From a virus, in the IMG/VR virus record IMGVR_UViG_3300038701_000336, positions 1 to 37,720 of that record: DNA of 37,720 bases. One strand, written 5' to 3'. A program made the translations under genes and the position numbers. The notes beneath the pieces were generated by a model. The model was not told where the DNA came from. It did not search any database and was given only the letters and a program-made list of their open reading frames with translations. Within the stretch, counting starts at the first letter, position 1, and each line of letters begins with the position of its first letter. Below, piece by piece: positions 27,869-35,694 of this stretch.

Positions 27869-27872
27869 AAGT

Positions 27873-28283
27873 ATGGCACACCCAACAAGAATATTCAATA
27901 CGCCTGACGAACTCGAAAAGGCTTGGAATGAATATAAGGATGATTTAAAAGAAAGGTCTAAAGAATGGCCTATTGTTCAGTATGTTGGAAGAAACGGAGA
28001 TAAGAAAATTCATTATCCAAAGTTGCCTAAAACAAAAGATGACTTTGAGGTTTGGTGTAAAAACAAATATGGATGTGTGGAACAGTACTTTAAAAATCAA
28101 GATGGATATTATGATGACTTCATTCCCCTCTGTTCGCATATTAGGAAAGAGTGCAGAGCCGACCAAATTACTGGAGGTCTACTCGGACAATACAACGCAA
28201 GCATCACACAACGATTGAACGGACTAGCAGATAAGACCGAAACCAAAGACACCACAGAGCCGCGAGTGTTTAAAATTGACTGA
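27873..28283 (+). CDS. Terminase small subunit
   Basis: The 136-residue protein lies directly ahead of the large subunit, overlapping it by one base. TRIFNTPDELEKAWNEYKDDL near the start and CRADQITGGLLGQYNASITQRLNGLADKTE near the end match small terminase proteins of Bacteroidota phages; the latter part forms the oligomerisation/large-subunit contact. It recognises phage DNA for packaging. The gene follows a terminator and may be leaderless. Confidence 0.85.
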   Translation: MAHPTRIFNTPDELEKAWNEYKDDLKERSKEWPIVQYVGRNGDKKIHYPKLPKTKDDFEVWCKNKYGCVEQYFKNQDGYYDDFIPLCSHIRKECRADQITGGLLGQYNASITQRLNGLADKTETKDTTEPRVFKID

Positions 28284-29479
28284 TGTTCGAGGTAACCACA
28301 GCGGTTAGAAAGATGCTTGCCTTAAAAGGTAAGAACAAGATTATACAGGGTGCTACTTCAAGCGGTAAGACCTACGGCATCATTCCGATACTTTACGACA
28401 AGGCACTTGAAACGCCCAACACGCTGATAACTATTGTGGCTGAGACAATACCATCATTGAAGGATGGATGCGTTAAGATATTCCAAGATTTCATGTTTAA
28501 CGAAGGTAGATGGCGTGAGGATTGTTGGTTGGGAAACCCGATGCAATACACGTTACCTAATCGCTCAAAGCTGCAATTCAAGTCCTTTGATAGCGAAGGA
28601 AAAGCAAAGGCAAGCGGCAAGCGTGAAATACTGTTTATCAACGAGGCTAACCACGTACCATTTGCAATAGCTGATGCGTTGATGATACGTACAACTAGAG
28701 AGGTTTGGATTGACTTCAATGCAGATAGTGAGTTCTGGGGTCATACTGAACTACTCAAAGAGCCTAACACGGACTTTCTAAAACTTACCTACTTGGACAA
28801 TGAATCCATTCCTTCGGGTACGTTAGAGAAGATGCTGACACGTAAGGCCAAAGCGGAACAAGAAGAACGCGAAGGACGAAAGGGCTATTGGTGGAACTGG
28901 TGGCAAGTTTATGGACTTGGTGAGATAGGAAGGCTGCAAGGTGTAGTCTTTAACAATTGGTCAGAGATAGAACGAGTGCCAGACGGTGCAAGGTTTATCG
29001 GTTACGGTGTTGATTTTGGTTACACGAACGACCCTACGACTGTTGTCAAAGGTTACGAGTATAACGGTCAAAGGATATACGATGAGGTGGTATATCAAAC
29101 GGGGTTACTCAATAACGACATTGCAGACCTATTGAAAGCTAACGGAATAACGAAACGCGATATTGGCTATGCTGATAGTGCCGACCCGAAAAGCATTGCA
29201 GATATAAACCGCTATGGATTCAGGTTGAAGCCCGTTGTAAAGGGTGCTGATTCAATCATGTACGGTGTAGGTTTGATGCAGGAGCAACCGTTCAAGATAA
29301 CGAGTAGGTCGCTTAACTTTAAGAAGGAGTTGAATAACTACTGTTGGGCAAAGGACAAGGACGGCAGTGAGATAAATAAACCGATAGACGCATTTAATCA
29401 CGCTATTGATGCTGCGAGATATTTAGAAATGATGGTTAAATTAAAACCCGTTTACAAACCGATAAAAATGAGATACTAA
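28283..29479 (+). CDS. Terminase large subunit (packaging ATPase/nuclease)
   Basis: The 398-residue protein has Walker A GATSSGKT (23-30), Walker B plus catalytic Glu in ILFINEAN (116-123), and an RNase H-like nuclease domain with Asp residues in YGVDFGYTND (241-250), YADSADP (296-302) and HAIDAARY (373-380). It drives DNA into the prohead through the portal and cuts concatemers. It is full length for the short PBSX/Terminase_3-like group. It overlaps both neighbours by one base. Confidence 0.95.
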   Translation: MFEVTTAVRKMLALKGKNKIIQGATSSGKTYGIIPILYDKALETPNTLITIVAETIPSLKDGCVKIFQDFMFNEGRWREDCWLGNPMQYTLPNRSKLQFKSFDSEGKAKASGKREILFINEANHVPFAIADALMIRTTREVWIDFNADSEFWGHTELLKEPNTDFLKLTYLDNESIPSGTLEKMLTRKAKAEQEEREGRKGYWWNWWQVYGLGEIGRLQGVVFNNWSEIERVPDGARFIGYGVDFGYTNDPTTVVKGYEYNGQRIYDEVVYQTGLLNNDIADLLKANGITKRDIGYADSADPKSIADINRYGFRLKPVVKGADSIMYGVGLMQEQPFKITSRSLNFKKELNNYCWAKDKDGSEINKPIDAFNHAIDAARYLEMMVKLKPVYKPIKMRY

Positions 29480-29742
29480 TGAAAAAGATACTAATAGCAA
29501 TAACAGCTTTGACAATTGTAGGATGCCAAGAACAATCGTGTACGGAGTGCGTACAGACCATTACGGTCAAGTATTACTCACCAAGTTCAGTTGTGATAAA
29601 AAAAGAAGAGAGTGAGAACGTGAGAGTGATTTGCGATGAAGATGCATTGGAAGGTGTAGATGGTGCTTTCGTAATGAGTGAGGAGAGTTTCGGTAATAAG
29701 GGGCACTACAAGCAAACGACAAAGTCAACCACCTGTAATTGA
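29479..29742 (+). CDS. Phage lipoprotein
   Basis: The 87-residue protein has a lipoprotein signal peptide: MKKILIAITALTIVGC, with Cys16 at the lipobox (TIVGC). The mature part is short, has four more Cys (SCTECV, VICDED, TTCN) and no membrane segment. Candidate roles are outer-membrane spanin or superinfection exclusion. It is coupled to the terminase gene and to the next gene. Confidence 0.75.
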   Translation: MKKILIAITALTIVGCQEQSCTECVQTITVKYYSPSSVVIKKEESENVRVICDEDALEGVDGAFVMSEESFGNKGHYKQTTKSTTCN

Positions 29743-30455
29743 AAACAGCCATAACAATAAACGGTAACCCCGTTGAAGTTCCAAGCGATTGGAGCGAAAT
29801 AACATACGGGCAATTCCTACGGTTAAAGGATGCTGACACGGACGCTAAGATACTTTCAGTCTTTACGGGTGTTGATAGTCATCACTTCGAAGATATTGCA
29901 CCTAACGTCCTGCAAGCGATTCTATTGCCAACGTATGAATTAGGTGAAGTGCCGACTATTGATGAACCTTTGATATTAGGTAAGCCAGTGCCAACGTCTA
30001 TCGGCAAGATGGAATACGCAAGGAAAGTGAACTGCGACAACCTGCAAAAGAAATACTCAGATGAAGAAGTTGTTGGTAGGATGGTTGCGGTGTATTGCGC
30101 TGATGGTATCAAGGATGAGGATATTGAGGCAATGCATGAACGGCTACTTAACGAACCGATAACACAAGTCATATCGGCTGGTAAGGTTATTTCCGACCAA
30201 TTTATTGAGTTGCAGAAATCAGAGGAAAAGATACCATCGCCACAGTATGAAAGCGAAGAACTAAGGGCGGGAATCAAAGAGTTTGCTAAGTATGGAGTGT
30301 ATGGGTTGGTGCGTGGCATAGCATTGCGGCACGGTTGCACAATGGAAGATGTTTACAAATGGCCTTATAATTCCGTACTTTTGGAACTACGCATATCGGC
30401 AGAAGAAAATGCGTATCAAAGGAAGTTGAACAAGATATTGAGTAAGCAGAAATGA
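29739..30455 (+). CDS. Hypothetical protein, possible tail assembly chaperone
   Basis: The 238-residue protein starts at a TTG that overlaps the lipoprotein TGA (TTGA). It begins AITINGNPVEVPSDWSEITYGQFLRLKD and ends in a helical LELRISAEENAYQRKLNKILS stretch. Beta-rich N terminus and helical C terminus before tail genes resemble tail chaperones, but the match is weak. A TTG start also occurs at 33682 in the same arrangement. Confidence 0.5.
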   Translation: MKTAITINGNPVEVPSDWSEITYGQFLRLKDADTDAKILSVFTGVDSHHFEDIAPNVLQAILLPTYELGEVPTIDEPLILGKPVPTSIGKMEYARKVNCDNLQKKYSDEEVVGRMVAVYCADGIKDEDIEAMHERLLNEPITQVISAGKVISDQFIELQKSEEKIPSPQYESEELRAGIKEFAKYGVYGLVRGIALRHGCTMEDVYKWPYNSVLLELRISAEENAYQRKLNKILSKQK

Positions 30456-30658
30456 CAATAAACACTATCACATTAGCAACAATCGCAGTTTTATCAGTGT
30501 TAATGCTTGCTACCTATTTCTTTAATGACATTCATAATACATGCAAAGGAAGGGATGAGCCAATACGAAAGATTACGCATTGTAAAAACGTAATTTTTTA
30601 CTTGTTCTTTTGTTGTTTGTGGTTTGGATTGTTGTGTATAGTATATTTAAGCAAATGA
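30452..30658 (+). CDS. Small membrane protein with two helices (holin candidate)
   Basis: The 68-residue protein has two hydrophobic helices (about 4-23 and 47-66) separated by a charged loop with two Cys. The size and topology fit a class II holin, but it lies among tail genes, distant from the amidase gene at 12167. It overlaps both neighbours by four bases. Confidence 0.6.
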   Translation: MTINTITLATIAVLSVLMLATYFFNDIHNTCKGRDEPIRKITHCKNVIFYLFFCCLWFGLLCIVYLSK

Positions 30659-31110
30659 GCAGCATCATAACCATAATCGAGAGCGTTGTTAACGACATTC
30701 CAAGTAAGCCGAATTTCATACACGGTCAAAAGGGTTGGCAGAACATTGAAAGCGATGAAAGCGCGTTTCCTGCTGTTTACTTAGATGAGCCTATAACAAG
30801 CGATGACACGTTTCATCAAGGCGGTCTGGTCGAAGAAACCTATCCTTTGCAAATGATGTTCTTGGACAAAACAGAACTAAGGCAAACACCCGAACAGTTG
30901 CGGCCAACGGTTGATGCTATGCGAGAACTCAGGTGGCAGTTTGTTCTAAGGATGAAAGCAAAGAAGAACGTAAACGGTGAACACATCTTCAGAGAGATAA
31001 CCAACATTAGGACTATTGACGTTTACAATGTATTTGATGTGAATATATCAGGCGTTATTATTACATTCAATGTCACACCACTAAATTCAGATTCAGTATG
31101 CGTGTCGTAA
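30655..31110 (+). CDS. Neck/tail completion-like protein
   Basis: The 151-residue protein starts at ATG 30655, overlapping the preceding stop (ATGA); an in-frame start at 30610 would lie inside the previous gene. It has alpha/beta character (SIITIIESVVNDIP; YPLQMMFLDKTELRQTPEQLRPTV; VFDVNISGVIITFNVTPL), as in tail completion or terminator proteins. Position within the neck gene run supports this. No motif is diagnostic. Confidence 0.55.
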   Translation: MSSIITIIESVVNDIPSKPNFIHGQKGWQNIESDESAFPAVYLDEPITSDDTFHQGGLVEETYPLQMMFLDKTELRQTPEQLRPTVDAMRELRWQFVLRMKAKKNVNGEHIFREITNIRTIDVYNVFDVNISGVIITFNVTPLNSDSVCVS

Positions 31111-31427
31111 AAGGCGGAACAAAGAAAGTCAGCGAAAGGAAACAGCGTAAGAAGTGGCAAGATGACAAAGCTAAAGCCGTTCATCATGTTATGGGTAACC
31201 TTGTTCGTGATGCTCAGAAGATGGAAAGTAAGGTTATCAATAAGATACTCGTTGACCACTTAGGCCGTAAGCTAACGTTTGAAGATGTGGGCAAGATTGA
31301 GCGGGTGAAAACAGATAACGGCTACGTTTTGAAATATGACAATGAGATGATAGGAGAACTACGTACCTTTCACCACAAAGACAAAGACGAGGACAAGAAC
31401 TATCAGATAACCTTTCAACCATTCTAA
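31098..31427 (+). CDS. Hypothetical basic protein
   Basis: The 109-residue protein is very basic at the N terminus (KGGTKKVSERKQRKKWQDDKAKAVHH) and then beta-rich. It overlaps the preceding gene by 13 bases and the next by one. No family is recognised; it may be a small neck or assembly factor. Confidence 0.6.
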   Translation: MRVVKGGTKKVSERKQRKKWQDDKAKAVHHVMGNLVRDAQKMESKVINKILVDHLGRKLTFEDVGKIERVKTDNGYVLKYDNEMIGELRTFHHKDKDEDKNYQITFQPF

Positions 31428-31708
31428 TGGGTTATATTGAAATAATAGATGATGAGAATAACATGGTTACTATTGACCAAAGATGGTATCATAGGCTTTT
31501 GGCCGCGAAAGACAAACTTGATTTAGTAGGAAAGGGATGGATAAGCGTTGGCGAAAGACATCCAAAAGCGTTTGAAATACTTGAGGGAATAGATATGCCG
31601 AACAGAACAGTACACAGGTGTCATCTTGTTTGCGGAACTTTTCAAGACACAAAAACAAGTAAGGAGGTTAAAATCACTCATTGGAAATACGCAACTGAAC
31701 TACCGTAA
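31427..31708 (+). CDS. DUF551-like protein
   Basis: The 93-residue protein has GWISVGERHP in the middle and EVKITHWKYATELP at its end, the two conserved edges of DUF551. It is the second member in this window (the first is at 20148), but is placed among virion genes. The function of the family is unknown. Confidence 0.7.
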   Translation: MGYIEIIDDENNMVTIDQRWYHRLLAAKDKLDLVGKGWISVGERHPKAFEILEGIDMPNRTVHRCHLVCGTFQDTKTSKEVKITHWKYATELP

Positions 31709-31710
31709 TA

Positions 31711-32178
31711 ATGAGTGTAACGAAGAAACTACTTGAAAAGATAGGCGAAGGGCTTGTGAAACAGTTCAAGGATAGCATTGAGCCTGTCAGAGCGTCTGGA
31801 CGCACCGCTGATAGCATTCACGCGGTTGCAACAGATTCAAGTGTTGAGGTATTAGCAGACCGTCACATTTGGGCGTTGGAGGATGGGAGAGGTCCGACAC
31901 GTTCGGGAGCGAAGGCAAGCAACCCTACATTGTTTGAACGTATCAAAGAGTGGGCACAGATACGCGGAATAGTTACCAATGTGAGCGACCCTAAAGAATT
32001 AGGAATAGTATACGCTATCACTAAGAAAATTCACAAGAAAGGTTGGAAGCCGAGATTAGACAAGCCGTTGACAAAGGTCATACAGTCCATTGATGAAGAT
32101 TCGTTATTACGTGATTTGATTGCGTCACAGGTTACCATCTACAATGACAGAGTTGTTAAATCAGTTAAAGAACTATGA
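31711..32178 (+). CDS. HK97 gp10-like tail/neck protein
   Basis: The 155-residue protein has ASGRTADSIHAV (about 28-39), HIWALEDGRGPTRSGAKASN (about 51-70), TLFERIKEWAQIRGI (about 72-86) and YAITKKIHKKGWKPR (about 100-114). These are typical of gp10-like neck or tail completion proteins, with an ALEDG turn and a KKGWKPR segment. It overlaps the next gene by four bases. Confidence 0.75.
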   Translation: MSVTKKLLEKIGEGLVKQFKDSIEPVRASGRTADSIHAVATDSSVEVLADRHIWALEDGRGPTRSGAKASNPTLFERIKEWAQIRGIVTNVSDPKELGIVYAITKKIHKKGWKPRLDKPLTKVIQSIDEDSLLRDLIASQVTIYNDRVVKSVKEL

Positions 32179-33248
32179 GTTTCTTAATAACACGCAGACC
32201 AGAAAAGCTATTCACAGGAACGATAAAGTTCAGTAGGTGGACTGCATTATCGAACCCTTACATATTTGAGTTTACCCGTGCTGACTTCAATGTTTTCAAC
32301 ACCGCAATCCGTAACGCTTACTCAACAACATTACCAACGGTCTGGACAAATGCAAGTCCAATTCTGTTGCCTTTATACATTCAAGCGGGCGATAACATCT
32401 ACGTGAATAGCGGTGTGTATAACGGGGTTTACGAAGTTGAATCTGTAAACGGTCAATACATAACGCTAAATACTCCGTTTATTGGTAACGGTGGTTCTGG
32501 ACGTGTTAACCTAGCTGAATCAATTAGCAACTTCAAAGCGTCAATTTCGGTACATGATGCGGTAACAAATAACGTTATTGACACGTTCTACCCAAAGCCC
32601 GATAGTACAGGTTTCTTATTGCAAGACGTTTCGGGCGTTATTCGTTCGGTTGTTGAAACAGCTTTCGATGCCAATCAATCGGACATCAATGTTGCTAACA
32701 AAGGAATATCAGGCAGCTTCTACATTACTTACGGTGCTACCTACACTTTGACAACAGTAGCGGGTGAATCGTTTGACTTTACGATTGAAGATGTTCAAGA
32801 CCCGAACATTTACTATTGGATAAGTGCAGCTAAACAGATAACGGGTGATGTTTCTAATGGTATAGATGGTATCGGTCAGAACATGAAGGAATACGTACCG
32901 AAAAACATCAGCGGTTCGGATGCTAAGTTCTTGACCATGTTTGAGCGTCCTACCTACTTTGAAGGGTTTCCGTTTACGTTGTCGTTCCTTTACGATGCTG
33001 ACTTTGAAGATGTCTACTTAGATAGACACCAACAAGATGTTAATGTCAACGGGGTAGATGTTGGAGCAGAATCAGAGGACACGCTATTGGTAACTGGTAA
33101 AGGGTATGTAAATCAAATGAAAGTCAGGACACCCAACACGGGCGCGTCAGCTTTTGAGGTTTGGTTAGAAACGGGTGACGAAGTTGAAAACGGTTACGTG
33201 CTTGATGGGTATTTCGCAACAGGCTACGCTAACGCAAATGCAGGATAA
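32175..33248 (+). CDS. Tail structural protein
   Basis: The 357-residue protein is beta-rich with many T, S, N and G (GDNIYVNSGVYNGVYEVESV; FTIEDVQDPNIYYWISAAKQITG). It lies among neck and tail genes, and tail-tube or baseplate use is likely. The family is not recognised. It is followed by a one-base overlap with the next gene. Confidence 0.6.
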   Translation: MSFLITRRPEKLFTGTIKFSRWTALSNPYIFEFTRADFNVFNTAIRNAYSTTLPTVWTNASPILLPLYIQAGDNIYVNSGVYNGVYEVESVNGQYITLNTPFIGNGGSGRVNLAESISNFKASISVHDAVTNNVIDTFYPKPDSTGFLLQDVSGVIRSVVETAFDANQSDINVANKGISGSFYITYGATYTLTTVAGESFDFTIEDVQDPNIYYWISAAKQITGDVSNGIDGIGQNMKEYVPKNISGSDAKFLTMFERPTYFEGFPFTLSFLYDADFEDVYLDRHQQDVNVNGVDVGAESEDTLLVTGKGYVNQMKVRTPNTGASAFEVWLETGDEVENGYVLDGYFATGYANANAG

Positions 33249-33685
33249 TGAGAGTAACGGAAATACTAACGGTTGATTATGTTGATTGCACGCCTGAGCA
33301 ACCATTTCAATTAGCGTGGTTAAACTCTTTGGGTGGTGTTGATACATGGGTGTTCCAAAGACATCAGGAATACAAGTTGGACGCAAAGGACATGGACGAG
33401 TTCATGCCAGTTATCAACTATCTGCAAGTATCTAACGGTCGGCAACGGGTGTTGAAGAAAGACGCTTATATGATGGTAAGACTTGGATATGAGCAATTGA
33501 CGCAGCAACAGGTAGTTGGAATTAAAGAGTTACTAATAAGTCCGTTAGTTAAGTGGATTGACGGAACTAACGAAACGGTTGTAATTGTAAAAGATGGTTC
33601 GTTTGATTTATATGATACGGGTGAAAGCAAATTCAATTTAGAGTTTGACATTGTAATGCCTAAACTTTACACCAATTCGTTTTGA
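33248..33685 (+). CDS. Tail/baseplate protein
   Basis: The 145-residue protein has FQLAWLNSLGGVDTWVFQRHQEY (about 21-43), a WLNxxGGxDxWxF pattern seen in tail/baseplate genes of Bacteroidota phages. A C-terminal strand (SKFNLEFDIVMPKL) follows. It precedes a large baseplate protein whose TTG start overlaps its stop. The exact position in the tail is unknown. Confidence 0.65.
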   Translation: MRVTEILTVDYVDCTPEQPFQLAWLNSLGGVDTWVFQRHQEYKLDAKDMDEFMPVINYLQVSNGRQRVLKKDAYMMVRLGYEQLTQQQVVGIKELLISPLVKWIDGTNETVVIVKDGSFDLYDTGESKFNLEFDIVMPKLYTNSF

Positions 33686-35691
33686 GTGATTTGATCATTA
33701 AAATAGGAGACGATGACATCGACTTGAAAGTTGATGAAGTAATTGCTATTACCAAACAGGCGGCAAAGGTCGGAGACTTCTCAACCGTGTTGGCAGATGG
33801 TACTAACGAGGTGAAGATACCGTTGACACCACGTAACATAGCGATACTTGGTAACGCTCATATCATTGAAACCGATAGCGAAAAGCCTTATTCACGTTTG
33901 GACGCTACATTGATACAAGAAGGTTACCAAACAATCCAAGATGGTTACGCAATAGTAAAGAGTTCAGCTAACGACTTTTCATTGCAGTTGATAGGCGGTA
34001 ACGCTTCGTTCTTTGATTTGATTAAAGACATAGAACTTCGCGACTTAGAGTTATCGGAATACGACCACTTCTGGACAAATGGAAATGCGTTCATTCAACG
34101 CAACAGAACAGAGGGGTTGATTTACGCAGTGTTTGAACAAGGCATGGACGAGAACACCATGCGGACTTATAGTTCAACACCTAACGACAGGTTTGCGGTA
34201 CATACCGATATGCTTCTTCCATCGTTCTACGTTAAGACGTTGGTTGAAAAGATATTCAGTGAGCAGGGTTATTCGTTTGTCACAGATCTATCAACCGAAG
34301 ATATTTACGACAAGGCTGTTCTGTTCTGTTCTGAAATAGGGAACAGGGGTGAGGATATGAGTTACCACGATGCGACCGTCCGAAACTTCGCAGACCAAAC
34401 AACGGTATCGGGTGACTTTCCAGATGGTGAAACGTTTCGATTGTTTGCAGATGCAACGGTTGACGCTCCGACATCAAGTTACACATCGGGTGCTGAGTTC
34501 TTAACTGCATTGCAAGGTGATGGAACAGATGGAAGTAGATTCAATTTAACAGATAGCTGTTCGTTAACCGTTGACCTTGAATTGGAGATTGATAATCCAC
34601 CAAGTCCTAACGGAACGGTGCAGGTCACGTTCTACGTTGACCACACAACAGAATCGGGAATCGTAACCGAAAACTTAGGAACGTTTGACGCTGTTATTGG
34701 TACTAACAATTACTCACTAACGGTTGATATTGACGTTGAGGAGTACGAAGGCGAAAACTACTTCGCACCACGTTTTACTTACTTCACATCAACACCTACG
34801 TTCTCACCTTTGATTGTCAAAGAAGATAGCACGTATTCAGTTAGTAACGTTACGTTGTTGTATAACACGGAAGTGTCAAGCGTGTTTCCATTCAACTACC
34901 TTATCAGAGGGTTGTACTTGCCAGATATGAAACAAGGTGAGTTTCTTAAAGAGTTGGCGCGAATGTATCAATGGGTTTTTGATGTTGACGAAAGGACGCG
35001 AACAGTAACGGCTAAACGCTTTGACCAAATAAAGGAAAGCATACCCGAAGCGGTTGACCTATCTGAAAAACTACACGCTGAGGACATCGTAATCAATTAC
35101 GGTCTGGATGGTTTCGCACAAACAAACGCGCTGAGATACCAAGAAGATGACGAAACCAAATACGATGCGGTTGGTTATATTGACGTTGCTGACACTACTT
35201 TAAAGGCCGAAAAGAACTATGTTCAGATGTCCACCTTTGCGGCAACCTCAACGCGATTAAGGTTTGAAACGGTCAACGCACCTTACGTGCCGATATTTGA
35301 AGAAGGTTCACCCGCTAACGGGTTGACAGATAGAATCCTATTAGTTAGGCGGTCGAATCCATTCGATGAAAATGTGAACTTTTATCGTGCAGGTAGTTCA
35401 CCCGAAAACCTGCCAACGGATGACTTGACCTTTGCATACTTCGCAGAAGCGGGAAACAATGATAGTTTAGACTTTCCTACGTTGATTAGACGCTTCTATC
35501 AAACGGTTATTGATATGAATGTGAAAGGTAAAACGGTTGACTGTAAGCTGAATCTAAACATCAAGGACGTTCAAAACTATGACCCTTTCAAACCCGTTTA
35601 CATTGAGCATTTCGGGAACTATTTCTATTGGGAAAAGTTGAGCAACTATGTTAAAGACAAGTTGACAAAAGTCAAACTGATTAAGATATAA
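33682..35691 (+). CDS. Large tail/baseplate protein
   Basis: The 669-residue protein begins at TTG 33682 (TTGA overlap with the preceding stop); no nearer ATG in frame would keep its beta-rich N terminus. It has many beta segments and FPFNYLIRGLYLPDMKQGEFLKELARMYQWVFDVDE (about 407-442), a common baseplate hub-like stretch. It probably forms the distal tail or baseplate hub upstream of the tape measure. The call is by context and length. Confidence 0.65.
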   Translation: MSDLIIKIGDDDIDLKVDEVIAITKQAAKVGDFSTVLADGTNEVKIPLTPRNIAILGNAHIIETDSEKPYSRLDATLIQEGYQTIQDGYAIVKSSANDFSLQLIGGNASFFDLIKDIELRDLELSEYDHFWTNGNAFIQRNRTEGLIYAVFEQGMDENTMRTYSSTPNDRFAVHTDMLLPSFYVKTLVEKIFSEQGYSFVTDLSTEDIYDKAVLFCSEIGNRGEDMSYHDATVRNFADQTTVSGDFPDGETFRLFADATVDAPTSSYTSGAEFLTALQGDGTDGSRFNLTDSCSLTVDLELEIDNPPSPNGTVQVTFYVDHTTESGIVTENLGTFDAVIGTNNYSLTVDIDVEEYEGENYFAPRFTYFTSTPTFSPLIVKEDSTYSVSNVTLLYNTEVSSVFPFNYLIRGLYLPDMKQGEFLKELARMYQWVFDVDERTRTVTAKRFDQIKESIPEAVDLSEKLHAEDIVINYGLDGFAQTNALRYQEDDETKYDAVGYIDVADTTLKAEKNYVQMSTFAATSTRLRFETVNAPYVPIFEEGSPANGLTDRILLVRRSNPFDENVNFYRAGSSPENLPTDDLTFAYFAEAGNNDSLDFPTLIRRFYQTVIDMNVKGKTVDCKLNLNIKDVQNYDPFKPVYIEHFGNYFYWEKLSNYVKDKLTKVKLIKI

Positions 35692-35694
35692 GCA

